64,000 nt of DNA from Streptomyces sp. H27-H1 (GCF_026627445.1 NZ_JAPNLJ010000011.1:150626-214625); one strand, 5' to 3'; counted from the stretch's first letter, positions 25,781 through 35,032 are shown. The notes: generated from the letters alone by a model not told the origin. Program-made: numbers and translations.

Positions 25781-26035
25781 TCACCCGCCCGCGAACGGCG
25801 GGAGCACCTCGACGGTGCCCCCTTCGGTCAGCTCGACGGAATCGTGCGGGCGCTTGCCCACGGGCTCTTCGTTCACGAGGAAGGAGCAGCGCAGCAGGAC
25901 CCGGGTCAGCTCCCCGGGGTGGCGTTCCCGCACGGTGTCGAGCGCCTCGGCCAGTGTCCGCGCCGAGTACGGCTCCTCCGCCGTCTTGGCCGCGGCCTTC
26001 GCCGCCGCCCAGTAGCGGATGGTTCCGGTTGCCAC
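25781..26035 (-). CDS. ThiS/MoaD-family sulfur carrier protein
   Basis: The 84-residue protein has the beta-grasp pattern and ends in the required Gly-Gly (EVLPPFAGG), which is adenylated and thiocarboxylated. It starts with MATGTIRYWAAAKAAA, as MoaD proteins do. Such carriers deliver sulfur to molybdopterin, thiamin, cysteine or natural product pathways. The nearby sulfurtransferase and DUF1416 genes support a sulfur-transfer context, as in mycobacteria where moaD-like and cysA genes are linked. No MoaE or E1-like gene is next to it. Confidence 0.87.
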   Translation of the reverse strand: MATGTIRYWAAAKAAAKTAEEPYSARTLAEALDTVRERHPGELTRVLLRCSFLVNEEPVGKRPHDSVELTEGGTVEVLPPFAGG

Positions 26036-26248
26036 TGCACGCTCCTCTCGTCGGCGCTCTGCCGTCGGCCTCCATCATGAACCCTCCCGCCCCCGATCCC
26101 GGCGTGCCTCCGCACGGCCCGCGTACGCCCGCGCGGCCCGCACCAGGTCCACCGATCCGGTGAAACCGGGACATACACATGTGCCGGGGTGGTGGGAACC
26201 ACAGAAGCGGCTTCTCCCGAAGCCTCGGCGAGGCCCGGGCGGGTGGGC

Positions 26249-26254
26249 TATTCT
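26249..26254 (+). promoter_or_regulatory. -10 element of the glnR leader transcript
   Basis: TATTCT at 26249-26254 ends six bases before the GTG at 26261. This fits a start of transcription at that GTG. No -35 consensus was recognised upstream. Confidence 0.5.
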
Positions 26255-26260
26255 GCTGGC

Positions 26261-26281
26261 GTGAGGATCCGGGCAACGTAG
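26261..26281 (+). CDS. Six-codon leader ORF upstream of glnR
   Basis: GTG AGG ATC CGG GCA ACG TAG gives VRIRAT and would be translated from a leaderless start. The ORF overlaps the 5' arm of the hairpin at 26265-26296. A ribosome on it would cover that arm, so it could couple translation to read-through into glnR. The ORF is very short, so this reading is tentative. Confidence 0.4.
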   Translation: MRIRAT

Positions 26282-26296
26282 CCCCCGGGTCCTTTT
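26265..26296 (+). terminator. Intrinsic terminator/attenuator in the glnR leader
   Basis: GGATCCGGG at 26265-26273 pairs with CCCGGGTCC at 26284-26292 (nine pairs, one G-T), loop CAACGTAGCC, followed by TTTT at 26293-26296. A T tract after a stem is unusual in this GC-rich window. It stands about 220 bp before glnR and would attenuate its transcription. Confidence 0.65.
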
Positions 26297-26432
26297 GTGC
26301 TTTCAGCACGTTGAACGGACCGAGAACAGTGGTATCCATCCGGACCTCAGGGCGCGGGGACCGGGCGGACACCAGGCAAGTCGTACGAAGCAGTGCCGCG
26401 AAAGTCCTCGACGGGACCGAGGAGGAACCGAC

Positions 26433-26516
26433 GTGATGGACCAGCGAACCGTCGTGCAAGCGCATGTACCTGCGCACGCACACCACCGCCCGACCCGGGT
26501 AGGTGGTCGGGCATGA
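26433..26516 (+). CDS. His-rich uORF coupled to glnR
   Basis: GTG 26433 or ATG 26436 opens a 26- or 27-residue peptide reading [17 protein letters not shown], then [10 protein letters not shown] strong GAGGAGG site lies eight to eleven bases before the start codons. The stop codon TGA overlaps the ATG of glnR (ATGA at 26513-26516), so glnR translation is probably coupled to it. Four of its residues are His within a short stretch, which recalls amino acid-responsive leaders. No family is recognised. Confidence 0.6.
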   Translation: MMDQRTVVQAHVPAHAHHRPTRVGGRA

Positions 26517-27283
26517 GCTCACTCCTGCTCCTGACCAATGCCCTGCAGCCGTCCACCGAGGTGCTGCCCGCACTCGGCCTGCTGCTCCACACCGTCCGGG
26601 TGGCTCCAGCCGAGGGCCCCGCCCTCGTGGACACCCCCGGCGCCGACGTGATCCTCGTCGACGGCCGCCGCGACCTGCCCCAGGTCCGGTCGCTGTGCCA
26701 GCTGCTCCGCTCCACGGGGCCCGGCTGCCCGCTGATCCTCGTCGTCACCGAGGGCGGCCTCGCGGCCGTCACCGCCGACTGGGGCATCGACGACGTCCTC
26801 CTCGACACCGCCGGACCGGCCGAGGTCGAAGCGCGGCTGCGCCTCGCCACCGGCCGCCAGCAGCTCGGCTCGGACGACTCCCCGATGGAGATCCGCAACG
26901 GCGACCTGTCGGTCGACGAGGCGACGTACTCGGCGAAGCTGAAGGGCCGGGTCCTGGACCTGACCTTCAAGGAGTTCGAACTCCTCAAGTACCTCGCCCA
27001 GCACCCGGGCCGGGTCTTCACCCGCGCCCAGCTCCTCCAGGAGGTGTGGGGCTACGACTACTTCGGCGGCACCCGCACGGTCGACGTGCACGTACGGCGG
27101 CTGCGCGCGAAACTCGGCCCCGAGCACGAGTCGCTGATCGGTACCGTCCGCAACGTCGGGTACCGCTTCGTCACCCCGGAGAAGGTGGAACGGGCGGCGG
27201 CCGAAGCGGCCGCGCAGGCGGCCACCAAGGCGGCGGCCGAAGCCTCCGCACGGGCCGCGGCGGCGCTCACCCGGATGGACTAG
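26513..27283 (+). CDS. glnR: Nitrogen regulator GlnR
   Basis: GlnR activates glnA, amtB and nir genes under nitrogen limitation. The 256-residue protein has an atypical receiver domain (residues 1-110) with Asp50 in VILVDG, which in GlnR serves dimerisation rather than phosphorylation. The C-terminal OmpR-type winged helix (about 130-225) contains [20 protein letters not shown] and [14 protein letters not shown]. An Ala-rich tail of about 30 residues ends the protein. ATG 26513 matches the [20 protein letters not shown] family start and overlaps a short upstream ORF by 4 bp. No sensor kinase gene is adjacent, as expected for an orphan regulator. Confidence 0.95.
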   Translation: MSSLLLLTNALQPSTEVLPALGLLLHTVRVAPAEGPALVDTPGADVILVDGRRDLPQVRSLCQLLRSTGPGCPLILVVTEGGLAAVTADWGIDDVLLDTAGPAEVEARLRLATGRQQLGSDDSPMEIRNGDLSVDEATYSAKLKGRVLDLTFKEFELLKYLAQHPGRVFTRAQLLQEVWGYDYFGGTRTVDVHVRRLRAKLGPEHESLIGTVRNVGYRFVTPEKVERAAAEAAAQAATKAAAEASARAAAALTRMD

Positions 27284-27340
27284 GAAGGCTGTGGGAACGA
27301 CCTCCTCCGGACGCCCTGCCCAGAGGTAGGTCACCCCGCG

Positions 27341-27346
27341 TAGACT
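27341..27346 (+). promoter_or_regulatory. -10 element of a leaderless promoter
   Basis: TAGACT ends seven bases before the GTG start of the LacI-family gene at 27354, where no ribosome site is present. Transcription probably begins at the start codon. Confidence 0.55.
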
Positions 27347-27353
27347 TCCGCGC

Positions 27354-28376
27354 GTGGCCAAGGTGACGCGGGATGACGTGGCACGACTTGCGGGTACCTC
27401 TACCGCCGTCGTGAGCTACGTCATCAACAACGGACCCAGGCCGGTTGCCCCGGCCACGCGCGAGCGTGTCCTCGCTGCGATCAAGGACCTGAGCTACCGC
27501 CCGGACCGGGTCGCCCAGGCGATGGCCTCACGGCGCACCGACCTCATAGGCATGATCGTCCCTGATGCCCGCCAGCCGTTCTTCGCGGAGATGGCGCACG
27601 CGGTCGAACAGGCCGCCGCCGAGCGCGGAAAGATGGTGCTGGTCGGGAACTCCGACTACCGCGACGAGCGCGAGGTCCACTACCTGCGGGCCTTCCTGGG
27701 CATGCGGGTCTCGGGCCTGATCCTGGTCAGCCAGGGCATGAGCGAGCGGGCCGCCTCGGAGATCGAGGCGTGGGACGCCCGCGTCGTCCTCCTCCACGAG
27801 CGCCCCGAGGCCATCGACGACGTCGCCGTCGTCACGGACGACATCGGCGGCGCGCAGCTCGCCACCCGGCACCTCCTCGAGCACGGGCACCCCTACGTGG
27901 CCTGCCTGGGCGGTGTCGAGAACACCCCCGAGGTCGGCGACCCGGTGGCCGACCACGTCGAGGGCTGGCGGCGGGCCATGCTCGAATCCGGCCGCTCGGT
28001 GGAGGGCCGGCTCTTCCAGGCCCCGTACAACCGCTACGACGCGTACAAGGTGGCCCTGGAGCTGCTGGCCGGGCCGGACCGCCCGCCGGCGATCTTCTGC
28101 GCTACGGACGACCAGGCGATCGGCGTCCTGCGCGCCGCGCGGGAGCTGCGCATCGACGTGCCCGGGGAGCTGGCGGTGGCCGGCTTCGACGACGTCAAGG
28201 AAGCGGCCCTGACGGACCCGCCCCTCACCACCATCGCCTCCGACCGCCCGGCGATGGCCCGCGCGGCGGTGGACCTGGTCCTGGACGACGCCGTACGGGT
28301 GACGGGCTCCCGCCGCGAACGCCTGAAGCAGTTCCCCTCGGCCCTGGTGATCCGCCGCTCCTGCGGCTGCCACTGA
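27354..28376 (+). CDS. LacI-family transcriptional regulator
   Basis: The 340-residue protein has the N-terminal LacI helix-turn-helix and hinge ([20 protein letters not shown], then [14 protein letters not shown]) and a periplasmic-binding-protein-like sensor domain ([20 protein letters not shown] and so on). The effector is unknown: no sugar transport or catabolic genes lie nearby, so it may act elsewhere on the chromosome. It ends in RRSCGCH, with two Cys separated by one residue. GTG 27354 is supported by a leaderless promoter arrangement. It follows glnR but is separately expressed. Confidence 0.88.
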   Translation: MAKVTRDDVARLAGTSTAVVSYVINNGPRPVAPATRERVLAAIKDLSYRPDRVAQAMASRRTDLIGMIVPDARQPFFAEMAHAVEQAAAERGKMVLVGNSDYRDEREVHYLRAFLGMRVSGLILVSQGMSERAASEIEAWDARVVLLHERPEAIDDVAVVTDDIGGAQLATRHLLEHGHPYVACLGGVENTPEVGDPVADHVEGWRRAMLESGRSVEGRLFQAPYNRYDAYKVALELLAGPDRPPAIFCATDDQAIGVLRAARELRIDVPGELAVAGFDDVKEAALTDPPLTTIASDRPAMARAAVDLVLDDAVRVTGSRRERLKQFPSALVIRRSCGCH

Positions 28377-28399
28377 CCCACCCCCGACCCCACGGCCGT

Positions 28400-28712
28400 C
28401 GCCGGGTCCTCGCCTCAATCACCGGCGCGGCCGAACCCGGCCGACAACCCCCAGCCCATCCGGCGCCTGAGCCCCAGGATCCTTCAAACCCGCCCGACGC
28501 CTCCCAGCGCGTCCGGCGCCTCCCAGCCCGGCCGGCACCTGAGCCCCCGGGTCCTTCAACCCACCCGGGTCCTTCAACCCACCCAACGCCTTCCAACCCG
28601 TCCGGCGCCTTCCAGCCCGTCCGGCGTTTGAGGACCGGGGTCTGGGGCGGAGCCCCAGGGTCCTGCAGCCCGTCCGGCGCTTGAGAACCGGGGTCCGGGC
28701 AGCGCCCGGGGA
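28400..28712. repeat. Cluster of dispersed-repeat copies between LacI and protease genes
   Basis: The 507-bp gap between the LacI-family gene and the protease gene contains no coding region. It holds many partial copies of a GC-rich unit around CCCGTCCGGCG(T/C)TTGAG and GGTCCTTCAACCC. The best full copies are at 28616-28662 (with GGGGCGGAGCCCC) and 28672-28712. The unit is the same family as the repeats at 38052 and 41596. Confidence 0.72.
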
Positions 28713-28883
28713 ACGGTGGAAGGGCGGGTAGGGGACTTCGCCCCGCGCAGCGGTCCGACGGGCGGCGGCCCGCACCGGAGCACCCCGGCCATCACCCGGT
28801 CTTATATCGGGCATACACGGTTCTGTCGGGCTTCTCAGCGGAGACTCAGATAGCTCTCATGATCTGCGGACACAGTCGTAGTC

Positions 28884-30140
28884 ATGACCGAGAACCTCCG
28901 CCGCGAAGGCGAGTACCCCCAGGAGAACCTCCCCGAGCAGCCCGCCCCGTGGGGCGGGGACTGGCAGCGCGGTCGTGACCGGCTGACGCAGGACGCCGCG
29001 TACCCGCCGCCCCCCTCCTACCCCCCGGCCACCCCCACCCCCGCCCCCGGCTGGCACGAGGCACACACTCCCCAGGTGATCCAGGGCGAGACCGTCCCCC
29101 AGACCACCACCGCAGCCGCAGCCGCAGCCGCCGCCGCCGCCGGCAACGGCAACGGCAACGGCAACGGCTGGGCCACCTGGGCCGACGCCCCCGCCACCCC
29201 CACCCCGCAGGGCCACGCCCGAGCCAAGCGCCCGGTCGCCCTCCTCGCCGCCGTAGCCCTCGCGGCCGCCGTCATCGGCGGCGGAACGGCCGCCGCCGTG
29301 CAGCAGATGCTGAACAAGACGAACGGCACCGGCACCGGCGTCAACGGCAGCACCATCTCCCAGTCGAGCAACGGCACCGTCTCCGGCGTCGCCGAGAACG
29401 TCAGCCCCTCGGTCGTCCGCATCGACACCCGCACCGGCTCCGGCCAGGGCACCGGCTCCGGTGTCGTGATCACCGCCGACGGCGAGATCGTCACCAACAA
29501 CCACGTCATCGACGGGGCCGGCCAGATCCAGGTGACGATGAGCGACGGCAAGAAGTACTCCGCGAAGATCGTCGGAACGGATCCGGACAAGGACCTCGCC
29601 CTCATCAAGCTGGAGGGCGCGAGCGGCCTCAAGCCGGCCGGCCTCGGCAACTCCGACAACGTCAAGGTCGGCGACGAGGTCGTCGCCATCGGCTCCCCCG
29701 ACCGCCTCACCGGCACGGTCACCAGCGGTATCGTCTCCGCGCTCGACCGCGAGGTGAACGTCCCGAAGTCCGAGAAGCAGCAGTCCCCGCAGGGCGGCTA
29801 CCCGTTCTCCTACGGCGGCCAGCAGTTCAACGGGGACACCGGTACGGACACCACCTCGTACAAGGCCATCCAGACGGACGCCTCCCTCAACCCCGGCAAC
29901 TCCGGCGGCGCCCTCGTCAACATGAACGGCGAGATCGTGGGCATGCCCTCCGCGATCTACTCCCCGTCCAGCGGCAGCGGCTCCGCGGGCAGCGTCGGCC
30001 TCGGCTTCGCCATCCCGGTCAACACCATCAAGGCCGACCTGCCCTCCCTCCGCAAGGGCGGCCCCGGCGGCGCCGGCGACAGCAACAGCGGCGACACCGG
30101 CACCGGCAGCGCCGCCAACGGTTTCGGGACCTCCTTCTAG
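28884..30140 (+). CDS. Membrane-anchored trypsin-like (HtrA/PepD) serine protease without PDZ
   Basis: The 418-residue protein has a Pro- and Ala-rich cytoplasmic part with a (Gly-Asn) repeat at residues 87-95, one membrane helix at about 117-138 and an extracellular HtrA-type protease domain. The triad is His207 (NNHVI), Asp237 (PDKDLALIK) and Ser340 (NPGNSGGAL). After the protease domain only a Gly/Ser-rich tail follows, with no PDZ domain, unlike mycobacterial PepD. It precedes a two-component system in the same direction, as pepD accompanies mprAB in mycobacteria, so it is a likely target of that system in envelope stress. Confidence 0.9.
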   Translation: MTENLRREGEYPQENLPEQPAPWGGDWQRGRDRLTQDAAYPPPPSYPPATPTPAPGWHEAHTPQVIQGETVPQTTTAAAAAAAAAAGNGNGNGNGWATWADAPATPTPQGHARAKRPVALLAAVALAAAVIGGGTAAAVQQMLNKTNGTGTGVNGSTISQSSNGTVSGVAENVSPSVVRIDTRTGSGQGTGSGVVITADGEIVTNNHVIDGAGQIQVTMSDGKKYSAKIVGTDPDKDLALIKLEGASGLKPAGLGNSDNVKVGDEVVAIGSPDRLTGTVTSGIVSALDREVNVPKSEKQQSPQGGYPFSYGGQQFNGDTGTDTTSYKAIQTDASLNPGNSGGALVNMNGEIVGMPSAIYSPSSGSGSAGSVGLGFAIPVNTIKADLPSLRKGGPGGAGDSNSGDTGTGSAANGFGTSF

Positions 30141-30191
30141 CCCGCCCGTGCGAGCCTGGTAGGAGACCGACACCACCTGGGGGGACCCCTT

Positions 30192-30941
30192 ATGAGCGCC
30201 GAAGGCGACCAGCAGCGCATCCTCGTCGTCGATGACGAGCCGGCCGTACGCGAGGCCCTGCGCCGCAGCCTGGCCTTCGAGGGGTACGGCACGCAGACCG
30301 CCGTCGACGGGCTCGACGCCCTCGACAAGGCGGACTCGTACGCCCCCGACCTGATCATCCTGGACATCCAGATGCCGCGGATGGACGGTCTGACGGCGGC
30401 CCGCAGACTGCGCGCCGCGGGAAGCACCACGCCGGTCCTGATGCTGACCGCCCGCGATACGGTCGGCGACCGCGTCACCGGCCTCGACGCCGGCGCCGAC
30501 GACTATCTGGTCAAGCCGTTCGAGCTGGACGAGTTGTTCGCCCGGGTGCGCGCCCTGCTGCGCCGCAGCTCCTACACCGCTCCTTCCGACGGGGGCGACA
30601 ACCCCGAGGACGCCGACGCGCTGACCTTCGGCGACCTGCGCATGGACCTCGCCACCCGCGAGGTCACCCGTGCCGGGCGCCCGGTGGAGCTGACCCGTAC
30701 CGAGTTCACCCTGCTGGAGATGTTCCTCGCGCATCCGCGCCAGGTCCTGACCCGCGAGCAGATCCTCAAGACCGTATGGGGCTTCGACTTCGAGCCCAGC
30801 TCCAACTCCCTGGACGTGTACGTGATGTACCTGCGCCGCAAGACCGAGGCCGGGGGCGAGCCCCGCCTGGTCCACACCGTGCGCGGGGTGGGCTACGTAC
30901 TGCGCGCCTCCGGGGCCGGCGACAGCGGCGGTCCGGAGTGA
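30192..30941 (+). CDS. OmpR-family response regulator (MprA-like)
   Basis: The 249-residue protein has a receiver domain with DDE at residues 14-16 and phosphoacceptor Asp58 (LIILDIQMP), and a C-terminal winged helix with [20 protein letters not shown] and [12 protein letters not shown]. It follows the protease gene by 51 bp and ends in a GTGA overlap with the sensor kinase gene, so all three may be expressed together. The start ATG has a GGGGGGA ribosome site. Confidence 0.92.
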   Translation: MSAEGDQQRILVVDDEPAVREALRRSLAFEGYGTQTAVDGLDALDKADSYAPDLIILDIQMPRMDGLTAARRLRAAGSTTPVLMLTARDTVGDRVTGLDAGADDYLVKPFELDELFARVRALLRRSSYTAPSDGGDNPEDADALTFGDLRMDLATREVTRAGRPVELTRTEFTLLEMFLAHPRQVLTREQILKTVWGFDFEPSSNSLDVYVMYLRRKTEAGGEPRLVHTVRGVGYVLRASGAGDSGGPE

Positions 30942-32407
30942 GCCCCACCGCCAGATTCCGCGCCCTCCCGCTGCGCTCGCGCCTCGCCCTGCTGGTCACG
31001 GTCGCGGTGGCGCTCGCCGTCGCGGCGGTCGCCTGCGTGAGCTGGTTCATGGTGCGCACGCAGCTGAACGACCAGCTGAACAGCTCGCTGCGCTCCACCA
31101 ACGCCAGGGCGCAGGCCAGCCAGACGCTGAACGGGTTCGGCTGCCGGGAGAAGGTGCCCGGCCCCTTCGAGAACAACCTGAGCGCGCAGGTGCAGATCGT
31201 GCTGCCCACGGGCGGGCGCTGCTGGGTGGACGGCAAGAACACCCTCCCGGTCACCGACTACGACCTCGACGTGGCCAAGGGGCTGCGCGGCGCGATCCTC
31301 TACGACGGCAAGACCACGGACGGCACCCCCGTACGCGTCTACACCCAGCCCGTGGAACTGACCTCCGGGCCGGCCGCGCAGAACGCGAACGCCGCGATCT
31401 CGGTGGCCAAGCCCCTCTCGGACATCACCGAACCGCTGTCCACCCTGGCCTGGGTACTGCTCTTCGTCTGCGGAGTCGGCGTCGTCGGCGCCGGCGCGGC
31501 CGGACTCTGGGTGGCCCGTACGGGGCTGCGCCCGGTCGACGAACTGACCGGCGCCGTCGAGCACATCGCCCGCACCGAGGACCTCACCGTCCGCATCCCC
31601 GACGAGGGCGACGACGAGATCGCCCGGCTGTCGCGCTCCTTCAACTCCATGACGGCCGCGCTCGCCTCCTCCCAGGAACGCCAGGCCCAGCTGATCGCGG
31701 ACGCCGGGCACGAGCTGCGCACCCCGCTCACCTCGCTACGCACCAACATCGAACTGCTGGCGCGCAGCGAGGAGACCGGCCGCGCCATCCCGCCCGAGGA
31801 CCGCAAGGAGCTGCTCGCCTCGGTCAAGGCACAGATGACGGAGCTGGCCTCGCTGATCGGCGACTTGCAGGAACTGTCCCGCCCGGACGCGGCGGCCCCC
31901 GGCCCCCTCGGCGTCGTGGCCCTGCACGAGATCGCGGGCGCGGCGCTGTCCCGGGCCCGACTGCGCGGTCCGGAGCTGGAGTTCGCCTCGGACCTGGCGC
32001 CCTGGTACGTACGCGGCGAGGCGGCGGCCCTGGAGCGGGCTGTCGTCAACGTCCTGGACAACGCGGTGAAGTTCAGCCCGCCGGGCGGCGCGGTCGCCGT
32101 CTCGCTGCACGCGGGCGAGCTGACCGTACGCGACCACGGCCCCGGCATCCCGGCCGATGACCTCCCGCACGTCTTCGAGCGCTTCTGGCGCTCCCCGTCC
32201 GCCCGCGCCCTGCCCGGCAGCGGCCTGGGCCTGTCCATCGTGGCCCGTACGGTCCAACGCGCGGGCGGCACGGCCGAACTCCGCGCCCCGGCCGACGGCG
32301 GCCCGGGCACGGAGTCGGTACTCCGCATCCCGGGCGCCCCGACCCCGCCACCCGGCGGTGGCGCCCGGGGCGGGAGTACGCCAACTCGCCCCGGTCAAGG
32401 ATCTTGA
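30938..32407 (+). CDS. Sensor histidine kinase (MprB-like)
   Basis: The 489-residue protein has a membrane helix at about 14-38, an extracellular sensor loop, a second helix at about 168-192, a HAMP domain, and a HisKA/HATPase core with phosphorylatable His258 ([11 protein letters not shown]). The ATP-binding N ([10 protein letters not shown]), G1 (DHGPGIP) and G2 (GSGLGLSIV) boxes are all present. GTG 30938 overlaps the regulator stop by 4 bp. The last dozen residues, Pro- and Gly-rich, are encoded over the decayed end of an antisense helix-turn-helix gene, so the tail seems recently acquired. Confidence 0.9.
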   Translation: MSPTARFRALPLRSRLALLVTVAVALAVAAVACVSWFMVRTQLNDQLNSSLRSTNARAQASQTLNGFGCREKVPGPFENNLSAQVQIVLPTGGRCWVDGKNTLPVTDYDLDVAKGLRGAILYDGKTTDGTPVRVYTQPVELTSGPAAQNANAAISVAKPLSDITEPLSTLAWVLLFVCGVGVVGAGAAGLWVARTGLRPVDELTGAVEHIARTEDLTVRIPDEGDDEIARLSRSFNSMTAALASSQERQAQLIADAGHELRTPLTSLRTNIELLARSEETGRAIPPEDRKELLASVKAQMTELASLIGDLQELSRPDAAAPGPLGVVALHEIAGAALSRARLRGPELEFASDLAPWYVRGEAAALERAVVNVLDNAVKFSPPGGAVAVSLHAGELTVRDHGPGIPADDLPHVFERFWRSPSARALPGSGLGLSIVARTVQRAGGTAELRAPADGGPGTESVLRIPGAPTPPPGGGARGGSTPTRPGQGS

Positions 32408-32492
32408 CGAAGGTGGGCCTGCTGACGCACAGGAGATCCGCGGCCTCCTGGAGACACCAGCCATGTCCAGCCTCCTGCGAACCTCCCGGCAT
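32349..32492 (-). pseudogene. Remnant of an excisionase-type helix-turn-helix gene
   Basis: From 32492 the minus strand reads [20 protein letters not shown], then [15 protein letters not shown], and then loses similarity. This is the core of the AlpA/excisionase-type DNA-binding domain common in actinobacterial antitoxins, but the 5' part is not clear and the 3' part is cut off. The remnant overlaps the 3' end of the sensor kinase gene on the other strand by about 59 bp. No toxin gene is next to it. Confidence 0.6.
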
Positions 32493-32528
32493 GGCGGAAT
32501 TCGAAAGAAACGGAACTCCGCTTCGGAG

Positions 32529-33407
32529 TCAGTTGTGCCGGATCAGTGAGGCGACCAGGCCGGAGCGGGTGTTGGGGAAGTCCATCGGGACGATGCCGAG
32601 GCCGGTGCGGCCGGCCAGTTCCGCGCCGTCGACGAAGGCGTGCACCTGCGGGTTGAGCCGGTCGGAGTTCCAGCGGGGCGGCAGCGCGGCGGCCGTGCTC
32701 GTGTAGTTCATGAAGAACTTGCCGGGCTGCTGGACGGCCTTGCGGAAGTGGTTCTCGATCTTCCCCCGCTTGGCGAAGGGCTCGGCCATGTAGTCGTCCT
32801 GGATGTCGAAGACGTTGCCGTCGCCGTACCGCAGGCCGCCGGGCAGACCGCCGTTGTCGGGGAGCAGCAGCACCTTGCCGCGCACCTGCCCGAGGGCGGG
32901 CAGCGCGTCCGCGATCTTGAACAGGGGGCTCCAGCCCCGGTTGTTCAGGTAGTCGTCGAAGACGGCGCGGAAGGTGGCGTCGCTCTCCTCGGAGTACTCC
33001 TGCTTGAGCCGCATCAGCACGGTCTCGGAGGGGTGCGCGGCGAGGAAGTTCCAGCAGGCGACGAGGACGTCGCCGAACATCAGGTTCTGGTAGTACGCGC
33101 CGTGGTGGATCGCGAACGATCCGCCGGTCACCCGGCAGCGGACGTCGAGGAAGCGGATGCCGGAGTTGAGCTGGTCGGCGATGGAGGTGTTCTGGCAGGC
33201 GACGTAGAGCCCGCCCTGGCGGGCGCCCGAGTCGTGGGTGCCGGGGATGGTCATCTGCCGCAGGGCGGTGGAGTCGCCGAGCCCGCTCATCCAGTCCTGG
33301 GTGGAGAGCGCCGCGGCGGCCGCGGGGGAGGCCCCGAGCCCGGCGGCAGCTCCCGCGGCGCCCGCGGCCAGTGCTCCGGCCAGAAATGCCCGTCGGTCCA
33401 ATGCCAT
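32529..33407 (-). CDS. Secreted phosphatidylinositol-specific phospholipase C
   Basis: The 292-residue protein begins with a Tat-type signal (MALDRRAFLAGALAAG) and a cut after the Ala-rich run near residue 33. The PI-PLC X domain follows, with the first catalytic His at residue 58 (IPGTHDSG) and the second in FAIHHGAYY near residue 102. The motif DVRC after RFLD also fits. It cleaves phosphatidylinositol or its glycolipids outside the cell. The gene stands alone. The C-terminal half is a single domain with no sugar-binding module. Confidence 0.9.
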   Translation of the reverse strand: MALDRRAFLAGALAAGAAGAAAGLGASPAAAAALSTQDWMSGLGDSTALRQMTIPGTHDSGARQGGLYVACQNTSIADQLNSGIRFLDVRCRVTGGSFAIHHGAYYQNLMFGDVLVACWNFLAAHPSETVLMRLKQEYSEESDATFRAVFDDYLNNRGWSPLFKIADALPALGQVRGKVLLLPDNGGLPGGLRYGDGNVFDIQDDYMAEPFAKRGKIENHFRKAVQQPGKFFMNYTSTAAALPPRWNSDRLNPQVHAFVDGAELAGRTGLGIVPMDFPNTRSGLVASLIRHN

Positions 33408-33514
33408 GCCCGCCCCTTTGCCGACCCAGTGGTGGGACGGGATTATGGCGTGCGCACGTCAGCTTTACTACCCACGGGTAAGAATCCGCCCGCAGGAAGA
33501 CCCCGAAAGGGCCG

Positions 33515-34084
33515 CTAACCCTCCAGCAGGGCCGCCATCTCGCGCAGCCCCCGGGCCAGTTCACGGCCGTCCGGCGCGTGCTCCGGGTCGGTGAAGCACT
33601 GCACCATGACCCCGGTCAGCAGCGCGAGGTGCACCGAGCCGAGGGCCCGTACGTCTTCCTCCGCGACCGCCTCCTCCGGCACCCCGCGCAACTGCGCGGC
33701 GACCATGCGGCGGTTGCGGCGCTGGCCGTCGGCCAGGATCGCGAGCAGCTCCGGCGAGGACTGCGCGTACACGAAGGCCTCGACGGAGGCGGTCCAGAGC
33801 CAGCGCATCTCGCCGAAGTCCCGGATCTTCCGGTCCCAGGTGTCGGCGTAGCGCTCCCGCGCGGTATCGCCCTGCCCGGCGAGCCTGCCCGCCCCCGCGG
33901 CCCACTCGTCCATGGCCGCGAACAGCGCCTGGTTCAGGAGCACCTCGCGGGAACCGAAGTGGTAGCCGATCGCGGCCATGCTCACCTTCGAGGCCGAGGC
34001 GATATCGCGCACGGTCGTCCGGAGGTACCCCTTCTCCTCCAGACAGCGCCGGGCTCCGGCCAGCAGGTCCTCGCGATTTCCCAT
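33515..34084 (-). CDS. TetR-family repressor
   Basis: The 189-residue protein has a TetR helix-turn-helix at residues 5-50 (GYLRTTVRDIASASKVSMAA, then IGYHFGSREVLLNQALF). Its ligand-binding domain ends in REMAALLEG. It diverges from an alpha/beta hydrolase gene across a gap with nested inverted repeats. The orientation and operator suggest that it represses itself and the hydrolase gene. ATG 34084 is where the domain begins, so the longer ORF is rejected. The ligand is unknown. Confidence 0.88.
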   Translation of the reverse strand: MGNREDLLAGARRCLEEKGYLRTTVRDIASASKVSMAAIGYHFGSREVLLNQALFAAMDEWAAGAGRLAGQGDTARERYADTWDRKIRDFGEMRWLWTASVEAFVYAQSSPELLAILADGQRRNRRMVAAQLRGVPEEAVAEEDVRALGSVHLALLTGVMVQCFTDPEHAPDGRELARGLREMAALLEG

Positions 34085-34100
34085 GCCGGGATCGTAGCCG

Positions 34101-34160
34101 TGCCAGGTTTTGGGCAAGCGCCCAAGACAGACGTATTGCGCGCCTGCCCAAATCCTGGCA
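34101..34160. promoter_or_regulatory. Nested inverted repeats: probable TetR operator
   Basis: TTGGGCAAGCGCCCAA at 34110-34125 is a perfect 6-bp inverted repeat. Around it TGCCAGGTTTTGGGCA (34101-34116) and TGCCCAAATCCTGGCA (34145-34160) form an outer inverted repeat with 15 of 16 bases matching. The pair lies between the divergent repressor and hydrolase genes, where a TetR operator is expected. Confidence 0.7.
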
Positions 34161-34242
34161 GGCTCGAACCCGTCACCACAGCAGGCGGACACGCACAGCA
34201 GGCGAGCAAGCACGGCAGGACGAGCAAAGGGAGAGCGGAACC

Positions 34243-35022
34243 ATGCGCCACACGCTGACGATCGAGGACCGCACACTGTCCTACCTGGACTTCAGCGGCC
34301 CCGGCCGCCCGCTGCTCGCCCTGCACGGAGGCATGTCCGAGGGCCTGGCCTTCGCCGGGCTCGCCGAGGCCCTGGGGGCCGACTGGCGGGTCATCGCCCC
34401 CGACCAGCGCGGCCACGGCGACTCCGACCGGGCCGCCGACCACCACCGCGCCGGTTACGTCTCCGACGCCGTCGCGCTCCTCGACCACCTCGGCCTGGAC
34501 ACCCCCGTCGCCCTCCTCGGCTACTCCCTCGGCGGACTCAACGCCCTCCACCTGGCCGCCGCCCACCCCGACCGGGTCTCCGTCCTCATCAACGCGGAGG
34601 CCGCGGTGGAGGTCGACCCCGCGGACGGCGCGTGGACGGCCTTCCTCCGGGACATGCGGTACACCGCGCCCACCCGGGAGGAACTCCTCGACGCCGCCGG
34701 TCCCGTGGGCTCCCAGTTCGTCGCCCGGGCCCTGCGCCCGCTCCCCGGCACCGGCTGGCGGCTGCCGTTCCACCCGCAGGACATGCTCGACTCCGTCGAG
34801 GCCTGCCGCGGCGACCACTGGGCCGCCTGGCTCGCGAGCACCTGCCCGGCGATGCTGATCCACGGCACGCGCAGCACCTCGCTCCCGCAGGCACAGGCCG
34901 ACGCGATGGTCACCAAGCGGCCCGGAACCTCGTACACGCCCCTGAGCGGCGATCACTTCCTGCCCTTCACCGACCCGGAAGGCTTCCACACCGCCGTCCG
35001 CACCTACCTGGCCGGCCACTGA
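34243..35022 (+). CDS. Alpha/beta hydrolase
   Basis: The 259-residue protein has the alpha/beta hydrolase core: the oxyanion region LALHGGMSEG, the nucleophile elbow GYSLGGLN with Ser95, and a C-terminal GDHFLPF with His238. A DQRGHGDSD loop at residues 54-62 and an acid in the last third complete the family picture. The substrate is unknown; it could be an ester or a small lactone. It is divergent from the TetR repressor gene and is probably controlled by it. Confidence 0.87.
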   Translation: MRHTLTIEDRTLSYLDFSGPGRPLLALHGGMSEGLAFAGLAEALGADWRVIAPDQRGHGDSDRAADHHRAGYVSDAVALLDHLGLDTPVALLGYSLGGLNALHLAAAHPDRVSVLINAEAAVEVDPADGAWTAFLRDMRYTAPTREELLDAAGPVGSQFVARALRPLPGTGWRLPFHPQDMLDSVEACRGDHWAAWLASTCPAMLIHGTRSTSLPQAQADAMVTKRPGTSYTPLSGDHFLPFTDPEGFHTAVRTYLAGH

Positions 35023-35032
35023 GAACGCCGAA

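Noticed and set aside
29137..29170. GGCAAC tandem repeat considered as a regulatory or CRISPR-like array
   Set aside because: The units are only six bases and encode Gly-Asn in the protease linker, with no spacers.
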